Source: Engraulis encrasicolus (taxonomy: Eukaryota; Chordata; Actinopteri; Clupeiformes; Engraulidae). Taken from it: a stretch of DNA of 64,000 bases. The notes under the pieces are model-generated. The model was not told where the DNA came from. It worked only from the letters and a program-made list of their open reading frames with translations, and did not search any database. Where the stretch lies: NCBI RefSeq assembly GCF_034702125.1, contig NC_085857.1, positions 56,206,077-56,270,076 on the forward strand, in the 5' to 3' direction. Both the position numbers and the translations under genes were made by a program. Positions 39,567 to 51,611 of the stretch are shown in pieces; within the stretch, counting starts at the first letter, position 1, and every line of letters starts with the position of its first letter.

Positions 39567-40566
39567 AGGAGTAGTCCGGTGTGAAATGGTTTACGTTGTG
39601 TCAATATGTGATGCTGAGCGCTGACGTTTGCCTCATACCTCGCATCCAAAGGTCCCCTGCATTCCGAAATCCGAGTGGTAGGCGGGACCCCGCGAGCTAG
39701 GTGAAATGCAGCTTCTGTTGGGAGGTCGTGGCACCTGTGTTAGCCATGGGGCTAAATCTTTACTTTACACCCATTTACGAGGCTCAAAGTTGCAAAAATG
39801 TTGATCCCGTAGTGTCGGGTGGTTGTTGACATGTAAATCCAGGCACTGAGAAGTTTGATAGTGCACCGTTGTTTTAACTACAATGACGTTTTTGAAGGCT
39901 GCGCCACGGAGGACTCTGCCGGGCGCCGCCATCTTTTTTTCTAGAGTCGCGATACGTCAATAGGTCATGTGATACATCACGTGGTTATTGGACTGCAGTC
40001 GGAGACCGTCTAAAACTGACTTCAGCTTCAGCGACAAAATATTACAGTACTTATAGGTTTGGTTTGTTTTGGTTTTTTTTACAATGGGTGTTTTGTCGCT
40101 GAAGCTGAAGTTTTAGACGGTCTCCGACTGCAGTCCAATAACCACGTGATGTATCACATGACCTATTGTTTCGATAGACTTATCGCGACTAGAAAAAAAG
40201 ATGGCGGCGCCCGGCAGAGTCCTCCGAGGCGCAGCCTTCAAAAACGTAATTGTAGTTAAAACAACGGTGCACTATCAAACTTCTCAGTGCCTGGATTTAC
40301 ATGTCAACAACCACCCGACACTACGGGATCAACATTTTTGCAACTTTGAGCCTCGTAAATGGGTGTAAAGTAAAGATTTAGCCCCATGGCTAACACAGGT
40401 GCCACGACCTCCCAACAGAAGCTGCATTTCACCTAGCTCGCGGGGTCCCGCCTACCACTCGGATTTCGGAATGCAGGGGACCTTTGGATGCGAGGTATGA
40501 GGCAAACGTCAGCGCTCAGCATCACATATTGACACAACGTAAACCATTTCACACCGGACTACTCCT
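39567..40566. mobile_element. 1.0-kb TTAA-flanked palindromic element
   Basis: TTAA at 39563-39566 and 40567-40570 borders a near-perfect palindrome: arms 39567-40039 and 40091-40566 (about 475 bp each), loop 40040-40090. Termini read AGGAGTAGTCCGGTGTGAAA on both strands. Arm differences are a few substitutions and small indels. No protein-coding capacity. A fold-back MITE of the Kolobok or piggyBac type (TTAA) is most likely. Confidence 0.85.
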
Positions 40567-40607
40567 TTAAGTACAGTACTTCGTTACATTTACTTCGTTA
40601 CAATACA

Positions 40608-40832
<225 letters not shown>

Positions 40833-40839
40833 TCACCAG

Positions 40840-40987
40840 GATGGCTAAGGAGGTCTGGGACAGCACAACCAGTGCTCTGTCGGATGTGGTGCCCATCATC
40901 GGAGCATTTGATGTAGTGATGAAGTTGATTGGATCAATACACGCGACCCGACCAAAAGTGCACAAGGAACGCGTGGCACGACTAAAG
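40840..40987 (+). CDS. 4HB/HeLo-like start exon (paralogue of the minus-strand gene)
   Basis: Acceptor TATTTCACCAG, one 5'-UTR base, then 49 codons from ATG (40841) to a CTAAAG/GTGTGT donor in phase 0. It begins MAKEVWDSTTSALSDVVPII and ends RPKVHKERVARLK, sharing the last 13 residues with 5974-6081. The amphipathic GAFDVVMKLIGSI stretch would be helix 1 of a membrane-active four-helix bundle. I found no matching exons 2 and 3 downstream in this window. The next exon-like blocks on this strand are at 48.9-55.6 kb in compatible phase. Confidence 0.65.
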
Positions 40988-41185
40988 GTGTGTTATTGGC
41001 ATTATTGGCATTGGCATGTGTTATTGCCATGCTATTGGGGGCTATCAGCCTGGATTGGTAATCTGGCAAAGAACCCCCTGTATGCCAGATTACCAGTCCA
41101 ACCCTGGTGCCTGCTGGACTGGTAGGCCTATTTCAAATCGGCACTAAGTGCTGAAACACTCAAACAGAAACAACTGCTCTGTCCA

Positions 41186-41345
41186 ATGTGGCGTGGAACA
41201 TTAGTAAACCTCCCTCCCGAAGCCTCATACAGTATCGGTAGCATTGAGATATCGGACTGGTCCTTTAGCTCAGCTGTATCTTTCTGTGACTCCCATACCC
41301 GAAACGATGAGTTGACAAGGTGGCGAGTTCGAGACCCTGAGGGGG
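41186..41345 (+). repeat. tRNA-like SINE (short)
   Basis: Front part matches 4994-5060. It then carries TTTAGCTCAGCTG (box A-like) and GAGTTCGAGACCC (box B-like). No CCA end or cloverleaf. Confidence 0.5.
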
Positions 41346-41499
41346 GACGGACTGCGCGGAAACAAGAATGGCATATTCACATGGGCTATGTTTTTCGTAT
41401 TCATGTTGTTCTGGTAAACACACACGCACGCACGCGCGCGCTGCTTTGCAAACCAGTCTTCTCCAAACCATGAAAATGATGTGTTCACTAACTTGATTT

Positions 41500-41770
41500 T
41501 CCTGTCTCTCTTTCCTTTCCTCCTCTTCTCTCTTTATCGCTGCCTCTCAACCCCTTTCTGTCTTATCAATTTTTGCTGACCCTATTATTTCTTTTCACCT
41601 TTCCTTTTCTCTCTCTCTCTGCCTTTCTCACATTCTCTCCCTTTCTCTCCTTCCCTCTCTCTTTCTCCCTCTCTATCCCTCTCTCTCCCCCTCTCTGTGT
41701 CTGTCCCCTGTCTCTCTGCTTCTCTCTCTCCCCTCTCTTTTTCTTTCTCCCTCTATCTCTATCAGTCTTT
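41500..41770. repeat. CT-rich low-complexity tract
   Basis: TCTC/CCCTCT repeats. Confidence 0.85.
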
Positions 41771-42109
41771 TCTGTGGCTGTTGCCTGATCCCCTTCTTCA
41801 TTGACAGCTGTAAAGATGCCCACCACATCCGCCCACGATGCAACACTCCTCTGTCCTTCAGCAAAAATGCAGTTAACGCACACACATGCACGCACGCACA
41901 AACACACACACCAAATAAACTTTATCTTAAGCATGACATGAAATGTATAAAAGATACGGTATTTTGTCAAGGAAGAAATATGATTAACTTATTTAGCCCA
42001 ATGTTATTTAAGTAACTAAGCATTGTTATTATTAGATATGGTCTTACATGTGTCTCTCTGTCTCCATAAGACAAAATATAATGGGTGAAGTCTAACACTA
42101 GGTGTGGCT

Positions 42110-42485
42110 CCTCTGGACCTCACGCCTCCACTGTTGTGGTGTCTTTATGTTGTGTTGTCTTTTAATGTGCTGATCTGCTAAGGGTTTTTTTTTTTAACTT
42201 ATGTCTTCATATTGTACGCACCATAATTTGAAGGCATGATACTTTTTTCCCTCTCCTCTCCCTATGTTGTTATTATGCTTTCTTAATGCCGCCTGTCTAC
42301 CTGCCTGGTCCATGTCTACCCTACCCCTCCCTTCCCTTGTCTTATACTGTATTGTGCATGTAATGTACAGGTGGGTTGACAGGTGTTCTTATGGGCGCTG
42401 CTCTTGCGGCGACTGCACCCTGTGTGGTGAGAACGAATTTCCCCTTGGGGACAATAAAGGCTACTACTACCACTACTACTACTAA
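42110..42485 (+). mobile_element. LINE 3' UTR end with (CTA)n tail
   Basis: Ends GAATTTCCCCTTGGGGACAA then TAAAGG and CTACTAC repeats, the classic terminus of fish L2/Rex-type LINEs. 5'-truncated, no coding part recognised. Confidence 0.6.
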
Positions 42486-42565
42486 TGTGAACTTGGCTGA
42501 TTGACTGGTCTTTCAACTTATCTTATTCATTTCTCTCCTGTGTGTTGAAGATAACATGAATTTAA

Positions 42566-42924
42566 AGGGACACTGTGCAGGAATTGGTCAAAAAATGTAC
42601 TGCAACTATGCTGCTCAATGAAACTGTGTTGCCTATTGCCAGATTTGATGTTTTCATGAAAGTTTATTAAGTAATAAACAAACATTTTCTAGTATTGTCC
42701 AAGTACAGTCATTTTTGCTGCTAAAAATGGCTATTTTTGGAAATTCAAAATGGCGGACCATGGAGAAGATCCCCCTTTTCATGTATGAAAAGTGCAATTT
42801 TTCCAGTGATAATGAATACTTAGAATTTGATGCTGGTGGTAAGTATTCATGAAAAAGGTAACATTAGTGAATGGGCAGCATGAGTTCTGGAAATAAACAA
42901 CTAAAAATCTCACACAGTGTCCCT
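42566..42924. mobile_element. TTAA-flanked MITE, copy 2
   Basis: TTAA at 42562-42565 and 42925-42928. Ends AGGGACACTGTG and CACAGTGTCCCT. Same family as 7709-8060 with high similarity over the whole length, including TTCAAAATGGCGGACCATGG. Confidence 0.85.
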
Positions 42925-43017
42925 TTAACTATATCACTATATTACTAACAATTCATGTTTGTCCTTTAAAAAATAAAAATTAAAAAAACATAAAAATACG
43001 GTGACATTTTTTACTTC

Positions 43018-43215
43018 ATGGACCCTCAGAGGGGGCAGGACCAGTTGGTCTGTCTGTTTGTTATATTCATTTGTTCGTCACATGGCTAGCTTTATGTTGC
43101 CATCCTTGATGACTTGTGTTGTAGGCGCGAAAACCTGAAACATCTTTTGTAATAATGTGTGCAATAATAATCATTTCTATTCAAGTAGATGACTAAGTAT
43201 ATCTTTGTATATATG

Positions 43216-43291
<76 letters not shown>

Positions 43292-43567
43292 TCCTGTCTC
43301 TCTCTCTTTGTGGTGTTGAGCATTGCCATCTGTGTCCATTTTCTCTCTGTAAAGGAAAATGAAAGTAACCTCAAACCCTCTCGGAAAAAAAGTTTTAAGA
43401 GTCTGAATATCTGCAGTGTCTTAGAGAGAAACGTTACGACGACAAAGTTTGGGAAAAAGTGGTGAGTTTTTAAGATTTTTTTTTCTCCAGAAGTGGATAT
43501 CAAATTACAATAAGGGTACATACACATAGTTTTAGTAATCTATTAACTACTGTATAAAACACAAGAC
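43018..43567 (+). repeat. partial copy of the duplicated unit
   Basis: Starts ATGGACCCTCAGAGGGGGCA as at 43871 and 57685, and later shares GAGAAACGTTACGACGACA and the TC microsatellite context. It lacks about 290 bp of the middle. Confidence 0.75.
43214..43290. repeat. (TC)n microsatellite
   Basis: Pure TC; counterparts at 44364-44431 and 58173-58215 in the duplicated units. Confidence 0.95.
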
Positions 43568-43614
43568 AACAAGTACGTATGGGTGTGTTAAATATTCAGT
43601 ATCAGTGTAACAGT

Positions 43615-43866
43615 AAGCCCAACTGGGACACTCCAACTCCCATTGTCATTGTGAAACAGCACTCCACAGCACACAAGTGCACACTGCACCCAACGAAATT
43701 GCCTCACCCATGCAAGGGGGCAGGCCCCAATGGCGCCCAAGGGGAGCAGTGTAGCGGGACGGTACCATGCTCAGGGTACCTCAGTCATGGAGGAGGATGG
43801 GGGAGAGCACTGGTTAATTACTCCCCCCACCAAGTCTGACGCCCTAACCGCCTACCCATGACTGCC
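43615..43866 (-). repeat. tRNA-derived SINE, box B deleted (copy A)
   Basis: Same family as 3121/4444, but the 53 bp with box B are missing (CCACCAAGTCTGACGCC junction). The identical deletion is in 57429-57679. Confidence 0.75.
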
Positions 43867-44360
43867 CTACATGGACCCTCAGAGGGGGCAGGACCAGTCA
43901 GTCTGTCTGTTATTGTTTGAGTATTTGTCTGTGAGTTTGCTGACCTGCAATGTTTTGGGTTTGGGGCTGTCCTGGGATGAAGCACAGGTCAAAAAAAGCA
44001 CCAGACAGGGTCAGTGTCAGTGTAGGATTGCGTATGTCGCAGCTTACCCCCCAAACTCAGGGGCGAGGTTACCATTTCCCTAGTGTTTGTTTACCAGCAC
44101 GGGTCATTGAGTGGGTCCCAGTGTCCCAGTTGCCAGTACCAACCCCCCCGGTAAACTCTGGATCCTGTTGTGGCTTCTATTTCATACCCAAATACTCTGA
44201 AGTCTTACAGATATAGAGAGAACTCTAATCATACATTGTTCTCTAGACAACTTCTCAAATCCAGCAAAAACCTAAAGCATCCTTTTGTCATGATGTGAAA
44301 TAATAATTTCTATTCAAGTAGATGGCTAAATATCTTTTTTCATATTTCCTTCCTATGGTC

Positions 44361-44433
<73 letters not shown>

Positions 44434-45252
44434 GTGGAATCTGTGCCCATTCTCTATCTGAACGGAAAATGAGAGTAACCTCAAACCCTCTCTGAAAAAA
44501 AATGAAAGAGGCTAAATATTTGCAGCGTATACCATATGAAGTATGTTATTCAGCCTCAGACATATTCCCCCTGAGTCTTAGAGAGAAACGTTACGACGAC
44601 AGAGATTGGCCAAAAGTGGTGAGTTTTGAAGATTTTGTTCCAGAAATGGGTAACAAATTACAATAAGGGTACATAAACATAGTTTTATTCATCAATTAAC
44701 TACTTTATAAAACACAAGACAGCAAATATAGATACTTGATAACAGCATGCAATACCTCGATAATGATATCTACAGTAAACAATATTCAGAAATATAGAGT
44801 CAAGTGTTTTTCTTGTCACTTTTTTGCTTGTCTGTGTGGGGGGCGCGTCTTTGGTTGTGTGGGGCTTCTCCCGCATATCGCCACCTCTGTTATCTCGATT
44901 TCGATACACTTTTGATATATTGTGCAGCCCTACTTTGCCGCTTTCTTGGTTAGGGCTCACTTGGAAACAGCAAACAACAAAAAATGATGTTAAATCTCTG
45001 TGTTGGTAATATTGGTGTCAAACAAATCCGGATTGCTGTACACGTACTGTAGAATAAATCAAGTCTGTTGCCACTCCCACATTGTGGTCAGACAGTCAGA
45101 CACATTGCAAACACCACAGAGGGGCAGAGCAAATATACATACATCATAGGAATAATCTAACCCTTAAGCAGAGTGTAAGAGAGTGAAGCTACCCTGTCAA
45201 TCTGCAAAGGAGCACGTCAGAAGGGATCAAAGACTGCATGCATCAGAGACTA

Positions 45253-45722
45253 AAGGCGGGCATACACTGTGCGATATTTTCAATCGTGGGTATTAAGCTC
45301 CTTCTCACACTGCACAAGGGAATTTAACGATTTAAAAGTTCACATCTCGCGACTCGTGTCCTCACACAGTCGGATGCGAGCAGAATGCTCCCACTGTGCG
45401 ACACGACAGGCATGTTTCCTGGGTCGCGCTGCCCTATCAATTTGTGCATGTGTGTCAAGTCAGGTCCTAGCACTGCTTCTGCAATTTACTGTGCAATTTA
45501 CTCACGAGGGATGACCAGGATTTCAAACAGTTTTGATTTTCTTGCGACCCTACGATTGCGTGATTATGAGGTGAAATCGCTTGTCATTGCCCTATGTAGG
45601 CCTACACTACACGATGCGAGACTCACGGTTGACCTCTGATTGAGCAAGAAATCAGCCCAACTCCCAAAAAGTCGTCCAAGTGACAAATCGTGGCAAAAAG
45701 TCGCACAGTGTAAGCCTGGCTT
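45253..45722. mobile_element. MITE with TACACTGTGCGA ends (copy A)
   Basis: Ends AAGGCGGGCATACACTGTG and, reversed, AAGCCAGGCTTACACTGTG, flanked by TA. Present at 58954-59439 in copy B and truncated at 56508-56655. Confidence 0.7.
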
Positions 45723-46749
45723 TAACTGTTCATGTTGTGAAAATTGTGATTGGTCAATGATTCCCTGTGTCTCTCTCAAATGGACAAGTGGCAACATTCC
45801 AATGTGCCAAATTTTGTCGAACTCTCCTTCCATGTTCCTATATGTGTGACTGAGGGTGGAGTTTGTAGGCCTATGGGGCACCTAAGTCACGCCCTTCTAC
45901 TTCCGATCCGTGGTGCTGGAGCTCTCAAAATTTTGAATGAGAGTTACTTGAGCGAGTCAAGATAAATCCTCATCCCGCTTGGCATGTCCTCTGGATTTCA
46001 CATATGATGGCAGTGGATTTGAAAGGTCGTAAGACCACTCATTTTCGTCACGCAAGAAACGTTATTTTAGCTTTTGTGCAAAACTGTGTTAGAGACTACA
46101 CGTGCGCCTCGCATATCTGACGTGAACCGAAGCACAGCCAACCCTACTGCTGCACCGCGGCTTAAGTGGCTGCACGTCGGACATGCGACGTCTGCTGTGT
46201 AGTCCAAATAATTACATATTTTTGCACACACACAACTCAAAAATCGCTTGCCAAGTGAAGTCAACAAGCCCACCATTAGTTGTTATTAATTCTGAGGCAT
46301 GTGTGATCGACGGGGAAATGCGAGGTGGATCGGAAAATAGCTTTGATCAGTCCATTACAGCCCAGTCAAAAGTTTTTGCGTTCCCAGCCCCACGAGCCGC
46401 CCGGAAGGGGTGGAGACTTAGGTGCCCCATACAAAGACAGTGCTTGTGAATGTGCCAAACACTGAGGGCCTTTCTCAAAACTCTAGTGTGCACACTTCCA
46501 AGTGTATCAGCCTAATTAGTCACGCCCAGTAATTGGAAATGCCCCAAATGTACCAAAGACTTTGCTGTGCAGGTGGTGGTACTTTGCAAGGGAATGCATG
46601 CTCCTGATTGGTCAACAACTCCCTGCAAGCTTCTATGACCACGACACAGTCAGAGAGAGCGTCTGGCAAACTGACCTAAAAACCCATCAGGGATTTTTTT
46701 TAAACTAGGGCAGAGAGGGGAAAAAATCTGACCTGTGTTTGAAGGCTGG

Positions 46750-47065
46750 TAATGTCTTTTCTAAACAATTCGCCAGACTGACTTTGTCATGGCATTTTGA
46801 GCAGAATCAAAATAATAAGAAATCCAGGGGTCGTCCCATTGCTCCAACAGCTTTTAGAAAAAGGGTCCTATGTTTCCCGTTCCCATACAAAGACAGGGGA
46901 ACATAGGACCCGGGGAACATAGGTACGCTCCCCCTCTAGCTACTACTGGAGTGCCTTAAGCTACTGTTTTTACACCACAGCCATATACATCCATTCTCTA
47001 ATTGTGTCCGACACACATTACAATTGCAATACTTATTTTAACCCATGCTTTTATAAAATTGCATT
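46750..47065. other. no gene seen; small hairpin
   Basis: GGGTCCTATGTTTCCC (46864) pairs with GGGGAACATAGGACCC (46896). Nothing else recognised. Confidence 0.5.
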
Positions 47066-47460
47066 ATTACCTCTGCCAAGCAGGTTATGTTTTCGATCGC
47101 GTTGGTTTGTATGTCTCTCTGTCCATCTGTTTGTTTTTCGTCTGTCTGTCTGTCTGTCTGTTTGTTTGTTCGTCTGTCTGTCTGTCAGTAGGATAACTCA
47201 AACAGTTATGAACAGATCTGGACCTGCCTGGGTACCACCAGACCTTATCACAAGTGATACTGTCTTTCAGATCGGAATGATTGTGTAGAACTAAAGGCAG
47301 CATGGGAGTTCCCAGGCTAGATCTGGACGAGACTTTCTGGAGTTATTGGAAATTACCCAAAGACCAAATGATTCAGTTCTGGTGGTGATCCGGATCACAA
47401 ACCGGAACCAGGACTTTTTAAAAGATTCTTCACCATTAACAGCAAGTCTAGAGACCCCTA
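47066..47460 (+). repeat. interspersed repeat with internal (GTCT)n
   Basis: TTACCTCTGCCAAGCAGGTT, GTTGGTTTGTATG, GTCT units, then GGTGGTGATCCGGATCAC. Same family as 10363-10610, more complete here. Confidence 0.6.
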
Positions 47461-47579
47461 GTTATTATTATTATTATTTATTTTTGTTTTTTAAATTCCA
47501 AAGACCTCATACAAAATGATTGTGCCATGACACACCTTTATGCAGACCGGAATCTGGCCCTCATAGCAATATTTTACCT

Positions 47580-47670
47580 TAATAATAATAAAAATAATAA
47601 TTGTATTTGTATAGCACTGTATCATACAAGGGATGCAACTCAAAGTGCTTAACAAATGAGGAAAAAAAAC
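47580..47670 (-). repeat. LINE 3' end with (ATT)n tail
   Basis: Minus-strand reading: TTAAGCACTTTGAGTTGCAT ... GTGCTATACAAATACAATTA then ATT repeats. Confidence 0.5.
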
Positions 47671-48059
47671 ACAATTGTTAGAGATGGATTTAAGAGAAGA
47701 GGAAGAGAGGAGAGGCAGAGATAGCAGGAAGGCAGAGGAAGAAGAGATAGAAAGAGATTGTAGAGTCATAAGGTCAACGTAGGTTAGGACCAGGATTCTT
47801 AAAATAATGTTATAGCAATTTAAGTTGTGCCCTGACCAAAACATTCCCTAACCTTAACCTGTCATTAAAGACATATTTTTGAGAAATAACTTTTCCAGTT
47901 GGTTGCTAGGCTATCAAATTCATGTAATGAATGAAAGAAAACTAGCTGTGCCCAGACCAAAACAATCCCTAACCCTAACCTGTCAGTAGGAAATGTTTTT
48001 CTTTAGAAGAAATATTTGAAATTAGAAAAATCCTGAGAAAACACAAGACTGTGGAAACA

Positions 48060-48240
48060 TAGAGCTGTGGGAGTAGCGAGCACTTCTCTGTGTCCATCAC
48101 GGAAAACAATTCCGTGTCCAGGAGCACGGAAAACAATTCCGTGTCCAGGAGCACAGAATTTTGGCAAAATCCGTGCTCCTGGACACGGATTTTGTGCCCT
48201 TAACAGCCGTGTCGAGGAGCACAGAATTTTTGGAGATCAT
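48060..48240. repeat. CGGAAAACAATTCCG repeat, copy 2
   Basis: Two direct copies of CACGGAAAACAATTCCGTGT and an inverted partner, AAAATCCGTGCTCCTGGACA. It cuts into the LINE fragment that follows. Confidence 0.6.
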
Positions 48241-48545
48241 GTTGACCAAGTATGTTTTTTTTAGCAGATATGTGGGGATAGCGTCAAGGCTGCAGGTAGA
48301 CTGCTTACTTTCCCTGACTATTTTACAGAGGTCGTCCTCTGTAATTGGACTAAAATTTTGGAAGCTCTCAGGTCTCCTTGGGGGGTTTAACCCTCCCCTC
48401 GGTGTGTCGCCTGAGTGGGCGCCAGAGGTTGCTGCGTTTTCACCTTGGATGCCTTCTCTAATGTCTGCAATCTTTTTATTAAAACATCTAGCAAATTCCT
48501 CACACTTAGGATGTGATGCTGGCATATCCCTGGAACCTTGACAAA
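48241..48545 (-). mobile_element. LINE reverse-transcriptase N-terminal fragment
   Basis: Minus strand, 48525 downward, reads FARCFNKKIADIREGIQ, then FSPITEDDLCKIVRESKQST and CSLDAIPTYLLKK. The FxxIxxxDLxKIIxxSKxTTCxLDPIPT block opens the RT region of CR1/L2/Rex-type LINEs. It breaks off at 48241. Confidence 0.7.
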
Positions 48546-48564
48546 TTCCTGTAGAGTCTTAATC

Positions 48565-48690
48565 TCTCTGCTAATAGAAATAGAAATAGAAAGCCTTTAT
48601 TGTCATTATACAAAGTATACTGAGATCTGAGCTTCCCTACAAGGTGCACAGTCCTTGACAGATGAACATAGTCCAGTAGTGTGAGAGATC
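48565..48690 (-). repeat. LINE 3' end with (ATTTCT)n tail
   Basis: Minus strand: GTATAATGACAATAAAGGCT then TTCTATTTCTATTTCTATT. A separate element from the RT fragment. Confidence 0.55.
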
Positions 48691-48792
48691 TTTCAGTCTT
48701 TGATCAGTGGAGATGTGTACACCTAGGAATAATAAAAAATAAATAGTGTATAGTATCTCAATAGTATCTCAAGCCACAGTTTGAGGAGTGTG

Positions 48793-48838
<46 letters not shown>

Positions 48839-48872
48839 TGTGAGAGTGTGTGTGTGTGTGTGTGTGTGTGTA
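48793..48872. repeat. (GT)n microsatellite
   Basis: GT tract just upstream of the QDGG-repeat exon. Confidence 0.95.
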
Positions 48873-48894
48873 TTCATGGAGGATGTCTCCCTAG

Positions 48895-49143
48895 AGCCAT
48901 TGACCGCCACCATCTCAGCTCAGGATGGCGACCATTAATCAGTCAGGACAGGATGGCGGCGATGATGGGACCCATCTTCTATCAGCTCAGGATGGCAGCC
49001 ATTATGGAACCCCTCATTTGGCAGCTCAGGATGGCGGCCATGTTGGGACCCCTCATCTATCAGCTCAAGATGGCGGCCAAGTTATCGCTCCTAGTATCTC
49101 CCAGTGTGCCATTCAGGGCGGCATCGACATCAGCATCACCTCA
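48895..49143 (+). CDS. QDGG-repeat exon, probably of the LITAF-like gene
   Basis: From 48925 one frame stays open to a good donor GTGAGT (49144) in phase 0. It encodes a 13-residue repeat: LLSAQDGSHYGTP, HLAAQDGGHVGTP, HLSAQDGGQVIAP, then SISQCAIQGGIDISITS. The unit is 39 bp. Two acceptors are possible: CTCCCTAG (48894), whose frame meets a stop after ISAQDGDH, or TTAATCAG (48939), which starts in phase 0 with SGQDGG. The first repeat unit is in a different frame from the rest, so a small indel has hit it. Function of the repeat is unknown. Link to the next exons rests on strand and phase only. Confidence 0.5.
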
Positions 49144-49455
49144 GTGAGTAACAGTCACATCACCACAGTCAGGGGGGCAGAGCAGAAATGTTTTTGTCTG
49201 GTTTCTGTGGAATGAAAACAGATTTGTCCTTTCAAACCAACAGTGTGAATCCACATTTTGAAAACGGAACTTGAGGGGAATTTTCAGTGCGGTGTTGAGT
49301 ACTTTGACAACTATGTGTGCTATGTTTCCATTCTGGACTGTTGTGTACAAGACAGGTGATATAGTGATTGGCATGAGAACAATTGAAATTAATTAACAGT
49401 CAGTGCATGGAAGGGAATTGATATAATAGGTCTACTAGACACTAGCCCACAGAGG

Positions 49456-50202
49456 TCAGTCTAAGGTTTCAGAATCACCTGGTTGGCAACATGGCACTTG
49501 ACCTTTGAGGTCAAATTTGAGGGTCAGAAGGTCAACCGTGGGCAAATTACAGTTTTACTTATGGAAACATTGTTAAAAGTTGTTATAAGACGGCAACCAT
49601 GCCAGAAGTCATCAGCATGGACTACTGATTCAAAAACAATGCATTTTATGGTTAGTCTTTTTTGGGGGGCTTTATAATCTCTATAAACTAAGGTTTGAGA
49701 ATCACCTGATTGCTAGTGGTGTCAACAATGATCGATTCGGCGATGCAATCCAATGCAGGGCATGGACAATCCAATTCAATGCGGCAAGTTCCCGAATCGA
49801 TCCGGCAATTTCTTTAAGTTTCAATTACTTCCATGGATATTTCTGGAGCAAATGAATGTTAAATTAAATAAAAAGTACTTCAAAGCATTGCAAGACTGAT
49901 CCAGACTGATACAGAAATCAGCCAATAAATTGTTGCTCAGAATCTGACTACTTGTATTGCCTCATCATGACTGATGAAACATTTGCTTTGCTTTCAGTAC
50001 AAATGTAATGCATTGCTATGCATTGTAGAATTGAATCGGATCCGATTGAATCGCATAGAATCGAATCAAATCGCTACCTCCCGAATCGTGATCAAATCGG
50101 ATTGTGAGGGCAGTGCCAATCCACACCACTACTGGTTGCCAACATGCAACTTGACCTTTAAGGTCAAATTTGAATGTCAAAAGGTCAACTAAGGTCAATT
50201 AA
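49456..50202 (+). repeat. tandem repeat (about 232 bp) with AGGTCA half-sites
   Basis: AAGGTTTCAGAATCACCTGG at 49459 recurs as AAGGTTTGAGAATCACCTGA at 49691. Each copy carries ACTTGACCTTTRAGGTCAAA followed by further AAGGTCAA. The second copy is split by the MITE at 49714. Confidence 0.6.
49714..50131. mobile_element. hAT-like MITE with TAGTGGTGT ends
   Basis: Ends TAGTGGTGTCAAC and ...CCACACCACTA. Flanked by CTGATTGC (49706) and CTGGTTGC (50132), an 8-bp duplication with one mismatch. Removing it restores the second unit of the surrounding tandem repeat. Confidence 0.75.
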
Positions 50203-50209
50203 CTTTTTT

Positions 50210-51600
50210 TGTGATATGCTTTCATACAATACAAGTTGTGTGCATGGCATATTGAATAATTAGTACCTGGGAGATAGGAATTTCAAATGTATTGATGAAT
50301 GATATGGATTAACATGCAGAGTACCCTCCAAATATTCTTGTTTTTGCTGCCCAGAAACATTTGGGATTGAGACCAAAAGATGTATGAAACAGGGGAAACA
50401 AATGTTAGCTTCTATTTTCTGTTATTTAAATACTTGTAGGTGAGTGAAAGTATTGGAACATATAATCTTTAAGGAAATAAAATAACACTGTTTTGATGGG
50501 GGTTTTCCTTCACTCCCTTCTCCAGTAAGTGAAATGCATACTCTATTAGGTTAAGGTCAAGTGATTGATTTTGAGTGTAGTGGAAAGTGCGCACATCCAG
50601 CAAAAAAGCATCAGCAGGTGCCAAATCAAAAAACTGTGGTGGGGGCATTTCTTATGTTCAGTGGGAGTTGATTGGTATACACGCTTTATTTGTACTATTA
50701 GTAAGTTTTGCTCCTACTATAGGTCTTGGATCTGGGATCCGGCAGTTATCTTACAGGAACCTACGTAGGTCTTATTCCAAGTAGTGATTTAAACACAAGA
50801 TGTATAACTTAAAAACTTTTTGTAGTTCAATGGTAGTTCAATGGAAGCAGTTCGAGAAGGAACTCATGCAAACCTGACAATGCATGTCCCACGCCACGAG
50901 TAGAATGTATTCGTAATCCTATCTCCAAGTACGATGTAGGCCTACTGATGATTTGAAGAATCCATTTTCTCTTCTCAAAGCAGCCGTGTCTAAGCCAGGG
51001 CTGGACTGGTAATCTGGCATACAGGGCGTTTTCCTGATGGGCCGACAGTCCTCAGGGGCCGATTCTGTTGTTTTTGTTGTTTTCCTGGGGCCCACAATTT
51101 AGAGGGGCAGGTCCATTGTTACATCGTCAATATAGACAGTGGATTCAACCAGTCAAGATATAGTATGAAAGTGGCCTATGGAGGAGTTAGGGGCCGGTCT
51201 ATGCCCAAAATGCCCAGGGTCCTTTCTCAGTCCCAGACCAGCCTGGTCTAAGCACAAATCTCTCTGTAGCTCTCAGTAATTTCTGCTACATTTCCAGTAT
51301 TTAAAAAAAAATGAATTTAATTCTTTAATTCTACAAGTAGGCTACAATAACTTGATAATTACTTATAGTTACCACTTACCATAGTGGTTTTTAATATTTT
51401 ATTTTGTGCTGCTGCATGGCATCATATCAAACCGCATCACTAGGTATAACAATTGCATAGTATCAGAGGTAATTTCATGAATTGTAACTGTATTGAAACG
51501 TTGGCATTTGTATTGAGATGAGCATCCTATCACTTTGAGGATGAAGATCCCCATCCCTGTGGTATTCTATAACCCCCCTCTCTCTCCCTCTCTCGTCTTT
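50210..51600. other. no gene seen (intron of the candidate LITAF-like gene)
   Basis: No exon or complete element recognised. Confidence 0.5.
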
Positions 51601-51611
51601 TTTGTCATCAG

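Larger units (their letters stand above)
43615..46750 (+). repeat. segmental duplication, copy A
   Basis: Aligns with 57429-60533 plus 63663-64000, offset 13,814 bp at the start. About 350 bp after 43871 look identical; the rest is high identity with small indels. It contains the SINE, a TC tract, a MITE (45253-45722) and the two empty sites that are filled in copy B. No exon recognised. The end at 46750 is only where copy B runs out of the window. Confidence 0.9.

Noticed and set aside
43871..44216. Two 70- and 88-codon frames perfectly conserved at 57685-58030
   Set aside because: The DNA itself is identical because of the recent duplication; the frames overlap each other, lack family motifs and the partial copy at 43018 does not keep them.
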